Assembly (NCBI GenBank): GCA_015178975.1
Contig: WHVD01000045.1
Coordinates: 248,001 to 312,000, forward strand
Origin: Hysterangium stoloniferum
Taxonomy: Eukaryota; Basidiomycota; Agaricomycetes; Hysterangiales; Hysterangiaceae
Direction: 5' to 3'
DNA length: 64,000 bases
Below, piece by piece: positions 11,120 to 23,985 of the stretch. A program made the translations under genes and the position numbers. The notes below the pieces were generated by a model that worked only from the letters and a program-made list of their open reading frames with translations, was not told the origin of the DNA and did no database searches. Position 1 is the stretch's first letter. The number at the start of each line of letters is the position of its first letter.

Positions 11120-14100
11120 TGGTGGGTAGCAGTCTTACTTACACAAGAAGGGGGTGCCTCGCTTTGTGCCGCCATCACTCGGAGAGTTAATTCCACCAAG
11201 GTACAGCCTCATGGCCACGCTCACACGAGATACACAGCGTTTCATTCCTGCCTTCGTACACAAGGTTCCCTCACCTTCTTTGAACCTTATATGCTCCACT
11301 GTAATGAGGTTTTTTTGCTACTTTCTTACGCCTCCCACTGAAAGCTCACACAGCATCTAATAATAGTTTAGTCGATGTGTCACCCCATTGTATAGTATTT
11401 CTAGCATTCTTGCGCGTCAGAGTTGAAAGCGAATGGCTTTTCTGATATCGAGAAGTGACATTGCCATGTGTAATATAAATGCAGTCCAGAGCGATGCCCA
11501 CCGGTTGCTGTCTTCAATTTGGCGCTGTCAGCCTCAGGCTTTGTCCAGAGAGATTGCATATTTTCTGTTTAATTTTACAAACTTTCACCCAGGAGAAACA
11601 CAGGGCAAGTGATGGCCCAGTCACGTTAATAGTAAGCAACCTGATTTCTTTATTCGCCTTCGCCATATCCTTCATCGTGACGAATCCATCCGGATGTGTA
11701 TTAATAGATTTTATATATATATAATCCCCTGTCAGGCAACACTTACTTACAGCCAGCCTTTTTTATTGTCTGACTGTCTGAGTGGAATGTTTCGCCCTAG
11801 GCTCATATTGATGCGTGGATATGGCGCTTCAAAGCGACAACAAGGTAGACCAAGCATTGTGACCCCCTGTAGCTTCACGTATTAGGTGGATCTCTTCCGG
11901 TATGTAAAGATTTAACATGCTGGGCTACACATCCCCCTTTTCTGCCATTTTTCTGCCCCCTTCGTTGCTGCCCATGTCACTCTTCCCTTTGAGCTCCACA
12001 TAGGTCACTGTAACAGTCCCTCTTCGTTCCCACACGATGGTCATTCATCGTAGCTCTGGGTTTATCACTCCAATTCATCCTTGATTTTCTCGTTTTTGCT
12101 GATTTATCATTCAAGGAATTATCGTGGCACTCTGAGTCTTAACAAACTTCTAAGCTGATAATTGGTTATTGTTATAAAGAGAATGGGCAGAGTATACGAC
12201 ACTTGTCAAGACTATGCATCATAATGTCATGGCTCTCAGATATTGTCAAGTGCAGCAGGATAACAACAAAATCATCTCTCAAAATTTCTTTGAGATAACT
12301 AATGGACAAAAATGTATCTTGGGAATATAATATTGAGTGCCGCATGATCCGTAGCTAGCCAGGAGTAGTTCGGCACTCAAAGTCCAGCCGAGCGTATGAA
12401 GCACTTCCATGCTTTTGTTCTCTTATGACGACGCTGTCGATCCACAGTCTTTAGTTTTCACCCACTGACGTCTTATAATTTCTCTATAAAACTTATCTAA
12501 TTAATTTTTCCCCACCGACCCTGGCCCTTTCCTCGAAGGCAGTTGCATTATTGCAATAATCATTCGTTTTCGAAGTAGTATATTGATCACATTATATCGG
12601 ACTAGACAATATCATGAGCTGTTAATGCGCAATGAATACCTGCCCTCCCGAGCGGTGAGTCTTCCCACACACGCAGAGAGCTAGCGCTCTCCCTCTACCC
12701 AACCATACAGCTCTTCACAGTGTCTGTCCGAAATAGACAAAGCTGGACCATTAGGATGAGACAACTATCGGCATCGTAGTGGATTGGTCAGTGATTGTTG
12801 TAGTGTTCTTTATTATTCTTCAATGGCTTGTCCCAATTGACATGAGAATAACAATCGCGGGGCTTTCTTTGACACTTTCCAGCGGCATTCTAATTGAAGT
12901 GATTGTCGTTCATAAATCGGATGTCATTCTAGCCACCTGCCAATATATTCAACGTATACGCTTGCCATCAACGAATAGGAGGTGCGGAGAATCCGCGAAG
13001 GTAAAAAGTAGCTATATGCGCTCTTACATTGACTCAAACTATGTAACTTTATACCACTTGTAAATCCAGGTACGAAGCGAAGAAATTAAAGTAAATAGCA
13101 CTATCCTCCTCCTAGGGAGATGTGTCGGCATTATCGAAGAGAAACGATTATAAATCGGGCCAAATTGATCGAGCAAGACCTTCCCCAGGCCAACGATGTT
13201 TCTTCGCCGCTGGGACCACGTTTAAATTAGACGATACGTATGCACCAGTGAAGGTGTGGTGTCGACACATAAGAAGGAATTGGCAACCCGTCAAGCCGGG
13301 GTGCTGTGAGACCATTCCCCCGTCCGCAGTATGACTGAGATACGGGGTGACACAGGATGTGCGTTCGTGGACCCCCTGGCATCCCAACCTTACTTGAAGG
13401 GTCATGGTAAGTTGTCTCTCCTTGGCAGCGAAACATCCGGTTTGTCAACAGTCGTGCATCGAGAATTAAACTCAAGCCCGCTGTTGCTTGAATAATGGCC
13501 TTCCGTATTCAATTCTATCATAATCCTACCACACGATTTCTAGTTTAAACAATTTTTTATCCCCCCAATGAGGACTGTATTCCTCGTGTGCCCTTGCCAT
13601 ATGAAGGGGATTACATCTTCCAAAAGGTCTGAGAAAAGCAAGAAAGGTGACTATAGTTGACGTGTCCGCGGCAATATCCAAGAGGGACAATTTTTCACGA
13701 GGTGGCTGACCGTCGAACGTGAATATATTTTGTTCTCTGTCTTGCTCAGTGAACTGTTCGCCGCGACGCCCCATGCTCATACTATTCATCCATTGCTGTA
13801 GCTATTAGATGTGACGATGGCAAGGTAGATTCAGGATTGTGAAGCACTGTACGTCCTTGCGAATGTCAAAGCTGACATCTATCTGTGTCTCCTTGGTGAG
13901 CACCTTTATGGCGACAAACTCACTAGCATTGTTTTGATGAAACGGTCTGGAAGCCACGTAATTATGTTCCGGGGGGTATTTTCCGGAAAACGAAGACGTA
14001 ATTCGAATCCGTCAACGTGTCGACACACCAAAGGTGTAGAGAATAACGCATGGGAAGGAACAGGGGTCGACAACTAACGTTCAAGGCACACGGATCTAGT

Positions 14101-15356
14101 CAAATGGTTCATTAATATTAGATTGAATCAAATGAATTTTTCCCTACTATTCGCAATGAAATAATTCAAACATACCAATTGGTGGAATGAACGCCAGTCA
14201 ACTGGCATGGAAGCAGCAGGGAACTGTCGGGATGGGGAGTAAATAAATCGGCGTGGCGTGTAGTTTGACGCTAACGACTGAAAGATTGAAACAGACCATA
14301 AATCAGAAAATCTGAGGGAATGACTGCTCCACGCGGCGGGTCGTGGGTATTCTTCAGCTCGTCGTTGATATGGGATTCCGGCTGACATGACCACGAGCTA
14401 CCTTTCTCTTATACAAGGTGAAAGCTCACGACATGTGAAGAAATGTCGGTGTCTTGATCATGGTGTTGTCCATTGGTTTGCCCCCGGCTTCCTGTTCTTC
14501 CAAACAAAGGACACGAGAAGAATGGTGGGACCGCCTTCTTTGAAACGCCGTAGTGGTATTCGATTGACATTGTTACTGCTAGTATATGCGATGTGATTTC
14601 AGAGAGTAGTCATTGGAGTATATTCAACACCAGTGTAGAGAACCTCGCAGCGACTATTACAAGTGACTATCTTCGCTTTAAAATTGCATCAAATTATGTA
14701 CCTTCATATAACTCTCAAGTTCGCGTCCTGTTTGAAATGATTGTCATTGATAAATAGGATATCAGTCTAGCCGCTGGTGGTGGCTGCGAGTGTATTCAAT
14801 GCATGTATGGCATCAACGCGTGCATAGAGCGCGCTGCGGCGGTGAAACGTGACTGTATGCGCTCTTATATTTGCTCGGCCTATGGCAGATTTATCATCAA
14901 GTTTTCAATGCAAGAAAATTAGTTTAAGGAATTCGCCAGCACATTGTGGAGGCCCTTAGTGGGAAGATTATGGATCTTGTCGATTGAACATTACTCTGAA
15001 GGTATGATGAGCCTGAACGAGACATGCATCGAATTGGGGGTGGGGAGACCTTTTTCAGACCTCCAGTGATACCATACTTTAAAATGTGGATGTTAGTCTA
15101 ATCACGGCTAGTGCAAATGTATTCAACACATTTATGGGGCCAGCTGAGGAGCTCGCGGCGATAATGAAGAGTGACTATATAGTTCTTACATAGATTAAAA
15201 CCATACAGATTTATAACATCTGAAACCTCGGCTGCAATCCTGGTTTGATTGAGATGTGTCGGCATCATCGAAGAGAAATGATTAGAAAGTGTGTCCAATC
15301 GATGGTGGAAGACCATTGTCAGGGCAACCATGTGGCTTCAACACTGATAGGGGGGT
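11120..15356 (-). pseudogene. 3' part of unit U2: degenerate exons and unique blocks
   Basis: This continues the U2 gene downstream of exon 5. Family blocks can be followed at 15098-15331, at 14128-14394 (a proline-rich exon ending RSFHQLVCLNYFI), and a module-B end at 13148-13405. Three stretches differ from other units. One at 13526-13789 contains an open 87-residue frame starting MNSMSMGRRGEQFTEQDRE. One at about 12345-12770 stands where module X is found in U1. A small piece near 13340-13450 looks like a stray start of exon 2. A degenerate last exon lies at 11479-11724 on the minus strand. I see no intact coding path here. Confidence 0.5.
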
Positions 15357-17223
15357 CTAATTAGACCCTACCAACACACGAGTGGAAGGAGTGGCGACCA
15401 CGCAAAGGAAAGAACGTGCAGTCAAATCTAAACGCTCAAGCCTGTAACTGATGTATTGGTCGTTGGTCGAGACGCGCATTACGTCCACATGTAGAAGGAG
15501 AGAAACGAGGATGGAGATGGTATCAAGGCTGCGCACTGTGGTACACGCAGATTCGGCCTTGGAAGATCCATCTATCAGCTGCAGAGTCAAGTCAATTATT
15601 CTTTCGCCAGACCCCAGGAGAAGCCAATTTGGGCTCGTATGTGTCAGAATGAGACTGGTAGGACAATTGTATGGGCGGATGTAAGACGGTGCTGGAAGAT
15701 AAAATCTGGTGAACGTACCGTATGATGGGCCCAATGAGCGAAGAAAGCACTTTCAGCTGGTTGACGTGATCGGTGAGAAGCGTGCTGTCATTGAAGAAGG
15801 TTTTCAAGGAGTCAATGCTCCCATACAGTGACCTCGACGTGTACATATCAAGATGAAGTGTCAATGACGCTATATGCATGTTTATGTCGTCCAATAAAAC
15901 CCTCAATACAGCTCCGGCGATATCTCGAAACCATGCATCTTGTTGGATGCAACACACGAGAAGCCGTATCGGATATTCATCCAATCTAACTCGTGTCTGA
16001 TATTCTCTGTTATGGTTTTGGTGGGAAGGATGAAATGGTGTGATGGCACAACGCACGGTTGTATCCAGAATTCAATGCAACCTCTGATCGCCGTGAGCTC
16101 CTTTACAGATAGTGGACGCATGTGGCAGATCCCTTCCACGATATACGTAAGGCGGAAAAGGGGCAAGCGCCGATCAAATTCTGAGACATAATGGGATTCT
16201 GAGACATAATGGGTGATGTGTATGATAAATGTTGATGCAACCTCATCAAAGTTGGTGTGCAGCGGTGACTTGACTAAAGCGTTGTAAAGTGATGACGTAA
16301 TCGACGATGACGCGTCTCTATCTACCCAACGGACGCCGGGGCAGGAAAAGAAGGCCGAAGCTAAGAATGTCAGAAGCTTCATAGTGTGACCTTTGCCGCT
16401 CCCGTAAGAAAATATCGGGAAACTCTCTAAAACCACTGTCGCTCTTCTCCGAATTTGAGGCGGATATGTAGGTCTACGACTCAGACATGAGTATTTCCAG
16501 TATATTAAATGATTGATGTATCCCTACCTCGCTAAATCAGCACTGTCTTGAACTAGTCTTCCCAGTTTTGGCAGCGTAAGATGTTTGCGTAGAAACTTGC
16601 TAAAGGCACCCTCGTCTTGTAACAAACGGGTGATTTCCCGGTATATTGTCAGCTTTGCGATCAGCGAAGCTGTCTTAGCAATGTGAAGGACTTTCATCCC
16701 AACCCTTTCCAAACCGACTCCACAGTAATATCCGGGGCCAATGTCAATACTTGACATTGTCCCCTGACTCCGCGAGATCATTCCCCAGTCATCGGCATGA
16801 CTGCAATAAGGGCTGAGGTTGGATGTCGTGTTGGTGGATATCTTAACAACATTCGGTGGGTCATGGTAGCCCGTTTCTCCTTGACACTGAATACGCAGCA
16901 TGTGACACATATCACATGGAATAGCATTATACTTTACTCACCCACTCGTCAACCCAAATCTCTATATGGTTTGCAGACAGCTGTATGTGTTGCCTACCAT
17001 CCGGGGCCCGATAACATAAATCATGGCCGGGTTCGTTACAACCCCATCGTTCTCGAAGATTCTTCCTGAACATCTCTCTCATCCCTTTAACAGTCTCGTC
17101 CCGTTGCTCTGAACTCAATACACCAGGGGAAACTAAGGGTGGGAGTTCCTCAATGCCTTCAAGGTCGATCCCAGCCGTTGCCGAATCGTGATTCCCCTGA
17201 GTCGTCTCGTTGGAAGTGGACAT
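15357..17223 (-). CDS. Array gene copy U2, exons 1-5, unknown product
   Basis: No known domain is recognised. Splicing exon 1 (16942-17223), exon 2 (16528-16886), exon 3 (16057-16473), exon 4 (15719-15985) and exon 5 (15357-15654) gives one open reading frame. Introns are 55, 54, 71 and 64 bp with GT...AG ends and consistent phases. Exon 1 is acidic (IEELPPLVSPGVLSSEQRDE). Exon 2 has a conserved core, DIGPGYYCGVGLERVGMKVL. Exons 3-4 look helical (DIAGAVLRVLLDDINMHIAS). Exon 5 is module A (DGSSKAESACTTVRSLDTIS). Exon 3 carries a near-perfect 18-bp in-frame tandem duplication. Exon 5 meets a stop (TAG) at the point where U3 and U7 read CGAG, so this copy is probably truncated there. The start was chosen because the ATG is kept in most copies. 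Confidence 0.65.
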
Positions 17224-19314
17224 TGGTGGGTAGCAGTATCACCTACACTAGAAGGGGGTGCCTTCCTTTTATGCCGCCACCAGTCGGAGAGTTAATTCCA
17301 TGAAGGTACAGCGTTCTGGCCGTACTTACACGGGATACACAGCATTACGCCTTCCACTGAAGGACAGCATATAATAATAGTTCAGTCGATTGTCACCTCA
17401 TAGTATAGCATTTCTCAGCGTCAGAGTTGGAAGCAAAACGGCTTTTCTGATATCGAGAAGTAACATTGCCATGTACCATAAATGCAGTCCAAAGCGATGC
17501 CCAATGGTTGCTGCCGTCAATTTGCCGCTGTCAGCCTCAGGCTTTGTCCAGAGAGATCGCACACTTCCTGTTTTAATTTTGCAAACTTTCACCGAGGAGA
17601 AACCCGGTGCCAGTGATGGCCTAGTCACATTAATGGTAAGCAACGTGATTTTTTCATTCGCCCTCGCCATATCCTTGGTTGTGACGAATCCATCCGGGTG
17701 TGTATTAACACATTCTAAATATAATCTCGTCTCAGGCGACACTGACAGCTAGCCTTATTATTATCTCTCTGTCTGAGTGGAATGTTTCGCCCCAGGCTCA
17801 CACGATTGATCCGTGGACATTGCTCTTCAAAGCGACGATGACAAGGTAGATCAAGCATTGTGACCCACTCGTAGTTTGACCCATTGCAGGCAGAGCTCTT
17901 CCGGTACGTAAAGATTCACCACGCTGGCTATGCTAATACATTCCCCTTTGCTGCCATCTTTCTGCCCCCTTCGGTGCTGCCAATTCCACTGTGCCCTGTA
18001 AGCTCCACATGGGTCGCTGTAACCATCCCTCTTCGTTCCCACACGATGGCCATTCATTGCAGCCCTGCGTCTGTCACCACAATCGATCCTTCATTTTCTC
18101 GTTTTGGCTTATTTGTCAGTCAAGGGATGGACGAGGGAGCCTTAGTCTTAACATACTTCCCGGATGATAATCGGCTGTTGTCGTCAAAAAATGGGAGGAA
18201 TATGCGACGCTTGCCACGGCAATCCATCAGTGTCCTGGCTCTCAAATAATCTCAGGTTCAGCAGGATAACAACAGAATTATGTCTTGGGAATACCATTTG
18301 GATCACTCTTGGCGACAATTATACTTCGGTATGCTGGTATCGGACCAAAAACGACAGCAATTTCTTTCAAAGACAGTGGCAATGGTCGAACCCGGTCTCA
18401 GACTGGTTCAGAAACCGTCCAGGAATATTTGCTGCCATGAGACGTATATATATAGTCTTACAATATATTTAATTATTAGTCACAAAACACAACGCCCTAC
18501 AAAGCCAAAGGTATCGAGCATAAGAAGTGATTGTATGAGCTTTCAACTCGACTCAAATGATGTAGGTTTATGCAACTATTAATGCTGCCAAAGCGACCTG
18601 AAAACAAAATGAAAAAGGAAAGATATTATCCTCTTCCTTGCTTGCTTTCAATATACTAGTGAAAGGTGTCCACCGTGCAAAGGAAGGAACAAGGATAGAA
18701 ACTAAATTCCCAAGAGGTTCAAGGTTGAACCAGGTCGTTGAGATGCGCATTGTCCCTTAATGTCCAAGGAAACAAACAAGAATGGTGAGGGGAGAGAGCC
18801 CTGGTACACGCAGAGTCGGGGTCAGATGGTCCAGCTATTAATTCAGTATAGCCCCAATTATTCCTTTGAGAGCCGACGCCCATGGCCAATGTGGTCCCCA
18901 AGTCATTTACATCAGAAATGGACTGGTGAGGTAATGTCATGCACAAATGAAAGACAATACTGCAAGAGAAAAGATGGTGAACATAGTGTATTAAGGACTT
19001 CACAAGCAAGGAACCCACCCAAGTTGATGTGCATGGAGACCAGCACCGTGTTATCATTGAAGAAGGTTAGCAAGGCGAAAAATTTCCACGACAGTGATTG
19101 CTATGTCGAAAAATGAATATGACCCCCCGAGGATGTCATATTTATGTTTATTCCATCCACCACGATATTGAATATGGGTTAAAGGCCCTTGTTTATTGCA
19201 AGGGTTTGGGGTATAAGATTGCCCACCTGGAGATTGAACATGGATTTTGAAGATAAGATTCGCGTGAACGAGAGAAATGTTGTCATGGATCAGTGATTAT
19301 TCCTACTGTTCTCT

Positions 19315-20733
19315 CACATCAGGAGTTACAACATTTAAGGCGGCACTAAAATATTATCTAAACCTGTTTACAAAACTTTAAGTCCTAAAATGGATTTGTA
19401 CTCAGTTATTACTTCAACTATAGACATAAGTTTGGGTAAGAATTTAAACTCAAAGTGTGGATATCTGTGGAAAGCAATGTCTAAACCTAAGACTATACTT
19501 CAGGTATAATTAGGCCCAAAACTTATGCCCTTCCAATTCCTTTTAATTTTAGTTTAGACGTGATCCAAACTTGTTGTTTAGGACATGCTTTTACCAGAGT
19601 TTTTATTCTAAGTCCAGACAAATGTTTACCCCTTATAGAAACCCCAAGTTTGAATATAGGTTTAAAAATAAAATAAAACCCCAAGTTTTGTAAAGACCTA
19701 GAACTAATTGCCCGCTCATCGCCCGCCCATTGCTTGCCCATTACCCACCCATCAGCAGATCAATGCCAGACCGTTGGCCAGCCATCGCACACATTCTGCC
19801 TGCCCAGAAAAGTGCACAAGATACACAACAAGACTTTACTACCTAATCCTCTCGAGCCTAACTTTCACTCAATGTAGCATTTATTCATTTCATATTTTTT
19901 ACAACTTTAGTTATACACATAAACTGCACTAATCCTTTAAGGCAGTCAGTCTGTATGCATTAATCAAATAGAAGTATATCTCACCAGAGAGAGAGATAAG
20001 ATGGCAACAAACTCGGAGGTCAACACAACTCGTGCAAAGTGACACATGACCCATTCGACTTTCACAACTTCGAGATTTGGCGACAACTCAGCAGAATACA
20101 AATCTGCCGGAAAATGTGGATAGTATTGGAAGGGGTTTACCGAGCCACCACGGAAGGGCAACTGACGTTGGACTGTGAAACTACTTATGCTGTCGACTTC
20201 AAAAATATACTTGATGCAACCAGGAACAGGTCCTAAGCTTTGAATACCATCTGCATAGAAATAGATGAGACTATCCCCCAGGTGAGTGGAGGATCGTGCA
20301 AAAGTCACACGGCCAAGCTTTAGATATGCATGTAATGTAACCTTCTTTTTCACAAGGTGTTGAAGATCCATGGGAGCGGAAATGAGGGCCGGGGAAATGT
20401 TGCCTTGAGATGCCAAACCTGCATCCCAGTGGTACCCATCGTGCTGACTTGCATATGCCTTATCAAAAAGCACCTTGCATTCCTTGATTGCAGGGGGGCA
20501 ATCCGGTCGTGCAAGCCAACGTCTGAGTTTGGCTGCTTTTAGAAAAGACTTGAGCAAACATCCCTCAAGTTCTCCTGCGTGATTGTTAGCATACAATAGG
20601 ATGACAAGAAACATGCAGCTCACCAAATTTGTGGTTCATTGGCAGTTGCTGGAGTTGACCGATAAGACATTCGAAGGGGAAGCACCACCAGGAGCGAACA
20701 GGTCCGAAAAGTTGGATGAACTCATAAATGTGA
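19315..20733. repeat. Left terminal inverted repeat of the CACTA element (1419 bp)
   Basis: It is the reverse complement of 29648-31066. By eye I find only two base differences, near 19713 and 19753, and no length change. It contains an antisense copy of the transposase 3' end, so the 220-residue minus-strand frame at 19964-20626 is that copy and not another gene. The outer 400 bp contain repeated short motifs such as CAAACTTG, CCAAGTTT and CTAAACCT, which may be subterminal transposase-binding sites. Confidence 0.93.
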
Positions 20734-20794
20734 GTGCCATGCTGTAAGTTGGGTAAAAGAACGCCTTCGTCCTACGTCACTAATGCATATGTAG

Positions 20795-20941
20795 ACCAAT
20801 GAAAACTTCCCAGAACTTGACAACTACGTCAACTGTTGGCCGGTGGATGACATGATCAAGATGCGGCTCAAGTACACCTCTAGTCGTGCAAGACTCAAGG
20901 AACTAAAGAAGGCTGCGGGGAGGAATATGATCAGGTCCAAG
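20795..20941 (+). pseudogene. Orphan exon captured just inside the left repeat
   Basis: A 147-bp open stretch bounded by AG and GTATGC reads TNENFPELDNYVNCWPVDDM and continues with a basic tail (MRLKYTSSRARLKELKKAAG region). The pattern of a WPV-D core followed by a basic helix is familiar to me from uncharacterised basidiomycete proteins, but I cannot name a family. No continuing exons are seen nearby. It is probably a gene scrap carried inside the transposon. Confidence 0.4.
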
Positions 20942-21540
20942 GTATGCTTGCCATTGACCTGTTCGATCACCTTCTAAGTCTCCGTGCAGAAGTAGAAAGG
21001 ATTGGGCTAGCGGTAGTACCAGTGTTGTAATAGTCTATCAATATTACTACTATGAATAGAATTACATGGAGACACCTCGCTCGCGTATGTACATGAGTGA
21101 CGTACTAAAATCTCAAAGACTAGGAGACGATCAACTCAAGCATGTAAGGTGACGAGCGGGGAGAGCATCTAGGAATCACACCCAATACGTCGGGTGGTAA
21201 CAGATTGAGAGCTCCATGACGTATACATGCCAAAGGAAACGGGTGAAAGAGCATGGTATGAATATTTTATCTTCTTCATACTAGAAAACAAGATTCATGA
21301 ATTTATAGTAAGTAGTAGCAAATTTGAACTACTTAAAATTAGAGATGACAAACCCAATGCTAATAAGGCCTGGGAAGGCAGGTCATTTATTTGTAATTTA
21401 TTAAAACCAGGTGTAACTACTTCAGGGCTGAGAAGGACTTGAGGGCCGGCCCACTTTCTTTAAGTTCTTTTACACATGCCGATTTAAAACCTTTTTAAGG
21501 TCATTTTTAAAGACACAGGAAACCATACCTTGGTTGTAGG

Positions 21541-21935
21541 TGCGGTAGAGACCAGGGTACGTAGGGTGGGTTCCGGTGGCAGGTGCGCGGGGCGAGTCGG
21601 CACGCGGGTGGTGCAGGGGACGGGGCGGGGTGCGTGAAGCAGGGAGTGTGCGCGTGCGCATGTGGGTGGCAGTGGGGTGCGCGTGCATGGGCGTACGGAG
21701 GGTATGCATCATCACGGAGCTGCACGTGGAGCATGCGGGCGTGTTGGGTCTGGTAGGTCAGTGTCTGGGTGTGGCAGGCGTGGCATGACGTGGGGTGTGG
21801 GCGCGTTGGCGGGTGTGAGCGCGGGAGGATGCCGGTGTGGCGGCGTGCATATGCGTGCGGGTACGGTGGGTGAAGCGGGGGGCGCGATGGGTATGCATGG
21901 CTGCGCGTGGGGGGTGTGGGTGCTTGAACTCTTAT
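21541..21935. repeat. G-rich low-complexity block in the CACTA element
   Basis: The plus strand is dominated by GGTG, GCGGG and GTGCG runs, with very little C-rich sequence. The lead-in at 21495-21560 (ending ACCATACCTTGGTTGTAGGTG) is repeated in diverged form at about 22180-22250 before a second, shorter G-rich block at 22240-22360. Open frames in all directions here are composition artefacts. Confidence 0.8.
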
Positions 21936-22074
21936 AACAGTGGTGTAACATAATAATAGTAAGCTCTCCCACGCGTCGAAATTTGCTGGTGGTCTCTCAG
22001 CGTCAACTCAAACACTGGAATCACTACACTGAGGGGCGAACCCCACAGCCTCACTTTGGGCTTCACCTTGTAAA

Positions 22075-22235
22075 AAAGTTTAAAGTGATTTAAAACTGAT
22101 TCAAAGATGTTTAAAGTCATTTAAAGTGACTTAGAGATGTTTAAAGTCATTTAAAAATTGATTTAAAGATGTTTAAGGTCATTTTTATTAAAGACATTTA
22201 AAATTGTTTAAAGACACATGGAAACCATACCTTGG
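22075..22235. repeat. Degenerate AT-rich tandem repeat
   Basis: Variants of GATGTTTAAAGTCATTTAAA follow one another several times. No coding potential is visible. It separates the two G-rich blocks of the CACTA interior. Confidence 0.7.
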
Positions 22236-22730
22236 TTCTAGGTGCGGCAGGGTGCAGGCTGGGTAAGAGGGCACAGGGTATGTGGGGTGGTGCAGGGTGC
22301 AGGGCGGGTGCGAGGGGCGGGTCAGAGCGCAGGGTGTGAGTGGCGAGTGCACGGAGCGAGGGAACACCATATCACAAGCTCATTGGGAGTTGAATTGGTT
22401 CACAAGGTCAAATGGACTGTGATTTTGGGAAACATGCTGTAGGCCAAATTTTGCAGTGATAAGGTCAAACTATACTAGATATAGTTGTGACATGAATATA
22501 TGAAGTTACAAAGCAATTGGTCAATTATTGAGAGAGCTACGACGTTCGCAATTTTCTGCAATATTTCCCTGCAAATCTAGCATGCGCCTTACATAACGAA
22601 AAGCGCTGTAAGCCAGATTGCCGCTTACCAAGCTCCTTGTTCGGACTCCATTACCACTCACATGAGTGTGCGCGTAAATTCTGAACTCCGCACATCTGAG
22701 ATGCTCTATTCTCCAGTCGCCCACCCTTCG

Positions 22731-23815
22731 CCCACTCACATCCCTCTTATCTCTAGTTGCCCACTCAAATCCTCATGAGTGAGATGCTTTCTTCTCCAGT
22801 CACCCACCCTTCACCCACTCACATCCCTTATCTCTAGTTGCCCACTTGTTGCCCATTCACATCCTCGTGAGTGAGATGCTCTTATTTCTAATTGACCACT
22901 CCTGCTATTCTTATAGTACTGGCTCTCAATTTTCTTATGTATTTTCCATGTTTTTATTTTATTTTTAATACATTTCTTTCTCCTTTTATAGCCTTTCTGA
23001 CCTAGTCCACCCTCATGTCCCACATGCAGTACCCTCCTCTACCCACACCTGCGTGAACGCATATGGCACCCACATGCACCCACGCCTCCGCACCCCAACA
23101 CACGTACCCGCACAGGCTGCCGCAACCACCCGCATGCACCTGCCCCGCACACTGCGCACCCACATCCCCCGCACGCACCTGTGCGTACCCGCGCCTGCAC
23201 CCCACACCCATGCACCGTGCCCACACCTCCCACGCATTCCCGACCCGCCACCCGCACCCCTCGCCTGCACGCGGACGCACCTCGCCCCGCGCAATCACAC
23301 CCCCACACGCCTGCACACCCAACCACAGCATCCGCATCCCGCGCACCCCGACCCGTCAAGCCCACTGCCAGTGTCCACACCCACGCCCCTACACAGCCGC
23401 GATGTGTACCCCTCGCACGGGCACGTACGGGCAACCCACCGCCACTCGCCTGCACCTCCATGTAGGCACACCCCACTCCGCACAATCACAGTATTCGCAC
23501 CCCGCGCCCCCCACACGCCTACACTGCACCCACAGCTCACCGCCACTATGCATACTCCCCGCATGCGCACTTACGCGCACCCGCCCACGGCACCCGCACG
23601 AACCCCGCACCGCCCTACACCCCCCTCACGCACCCGCCACCCCCTGCTCCCTGCGCCCACTCCCTGCTCCCTGTGCCCACTCCCTGCCTCACGCTCCCAG
23701 CCCCCCATACCATCTCCCCCGCACCACCCCGGGTGCTGACTCATGAGTGAGATGCTTTCTTCTCCAGTCACCCCACCCTTCACCCACTCACATCCCTTAT
23801 CTCTAGTATCTTATC
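22731..23815. repeat. C-rich block framed by a repeated TCACATCCCTTATCTCTAG cassette
   Basis: A cassette reading roughly GTGAGATGCTTTCTTCTCC, then CACCCACCCTTCACCCACTC, then a CATCCCTTATCTCTAG end occurs at about 22768-22838 and again at about 23745-23815. An earlier variant lies near 22720. Between them 23030-23745 is almost pure C/A/G with CACCC and CGCACC runs on the plus strand, the opposite skew to 21541-21935. This suggests a tandemly duplicated cassette with a C-rich sequence between its copies. The 227- and 228-residue frames here are artefacts. Confidence 0.7.
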
Positions 23816-23985
23816 ATAGGTGATGTATTGCCAAAGACTAGTATTACTGACATGTGCGAGCTACACCCAATGGTCTGTGGAATGTTATGGAGTGTGGTAC
23901 TGATCTACGTGCCCTTATGCCATTGACCCATTTGCAGAACCTGTGCATCAGTGAGAAAAGCACAAGTGTTTAGTGCAACTTCCAC

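Noticed and set aside
12779-13063. Hydrophobic plus-strand frame as a membrane protein
   Set aside because: It runs antisense to the array gene. Its relative at 5940-6293 shares only the DNA similarity of the repeated unit, and other units do not keep it open.
16380-16410. GSGKGHT in exon 3 read as a nucleotide-binding P-loop
   Set aside because: It does not fit the GxxxxGK[ST] pattern, and several other copies read RSSKGHT instead, so no ATPase claim is made.
18760-19116. 118-residue plus-strand frame
   Set aside because: It is the antisense shadow of module X of the array gene, and the matching region in U1 is closed on this strand.
19964-20626. 220-residue minus-strand frame as a separate gene
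   Set aside because: It is identical to the last transposase exon at 29755-30417 because it lies in the inverted terminal repeat. It has no promoter or upstream exons of its own.
23053-23746. Overlapping open frames of 227 and 228 residues, rich in His, Pro and Thr
   Set aside because: The DNA is a C-rich low-complexity block in which several frames on both strands stay open. The composition explains them and no splice or domain signal is present.
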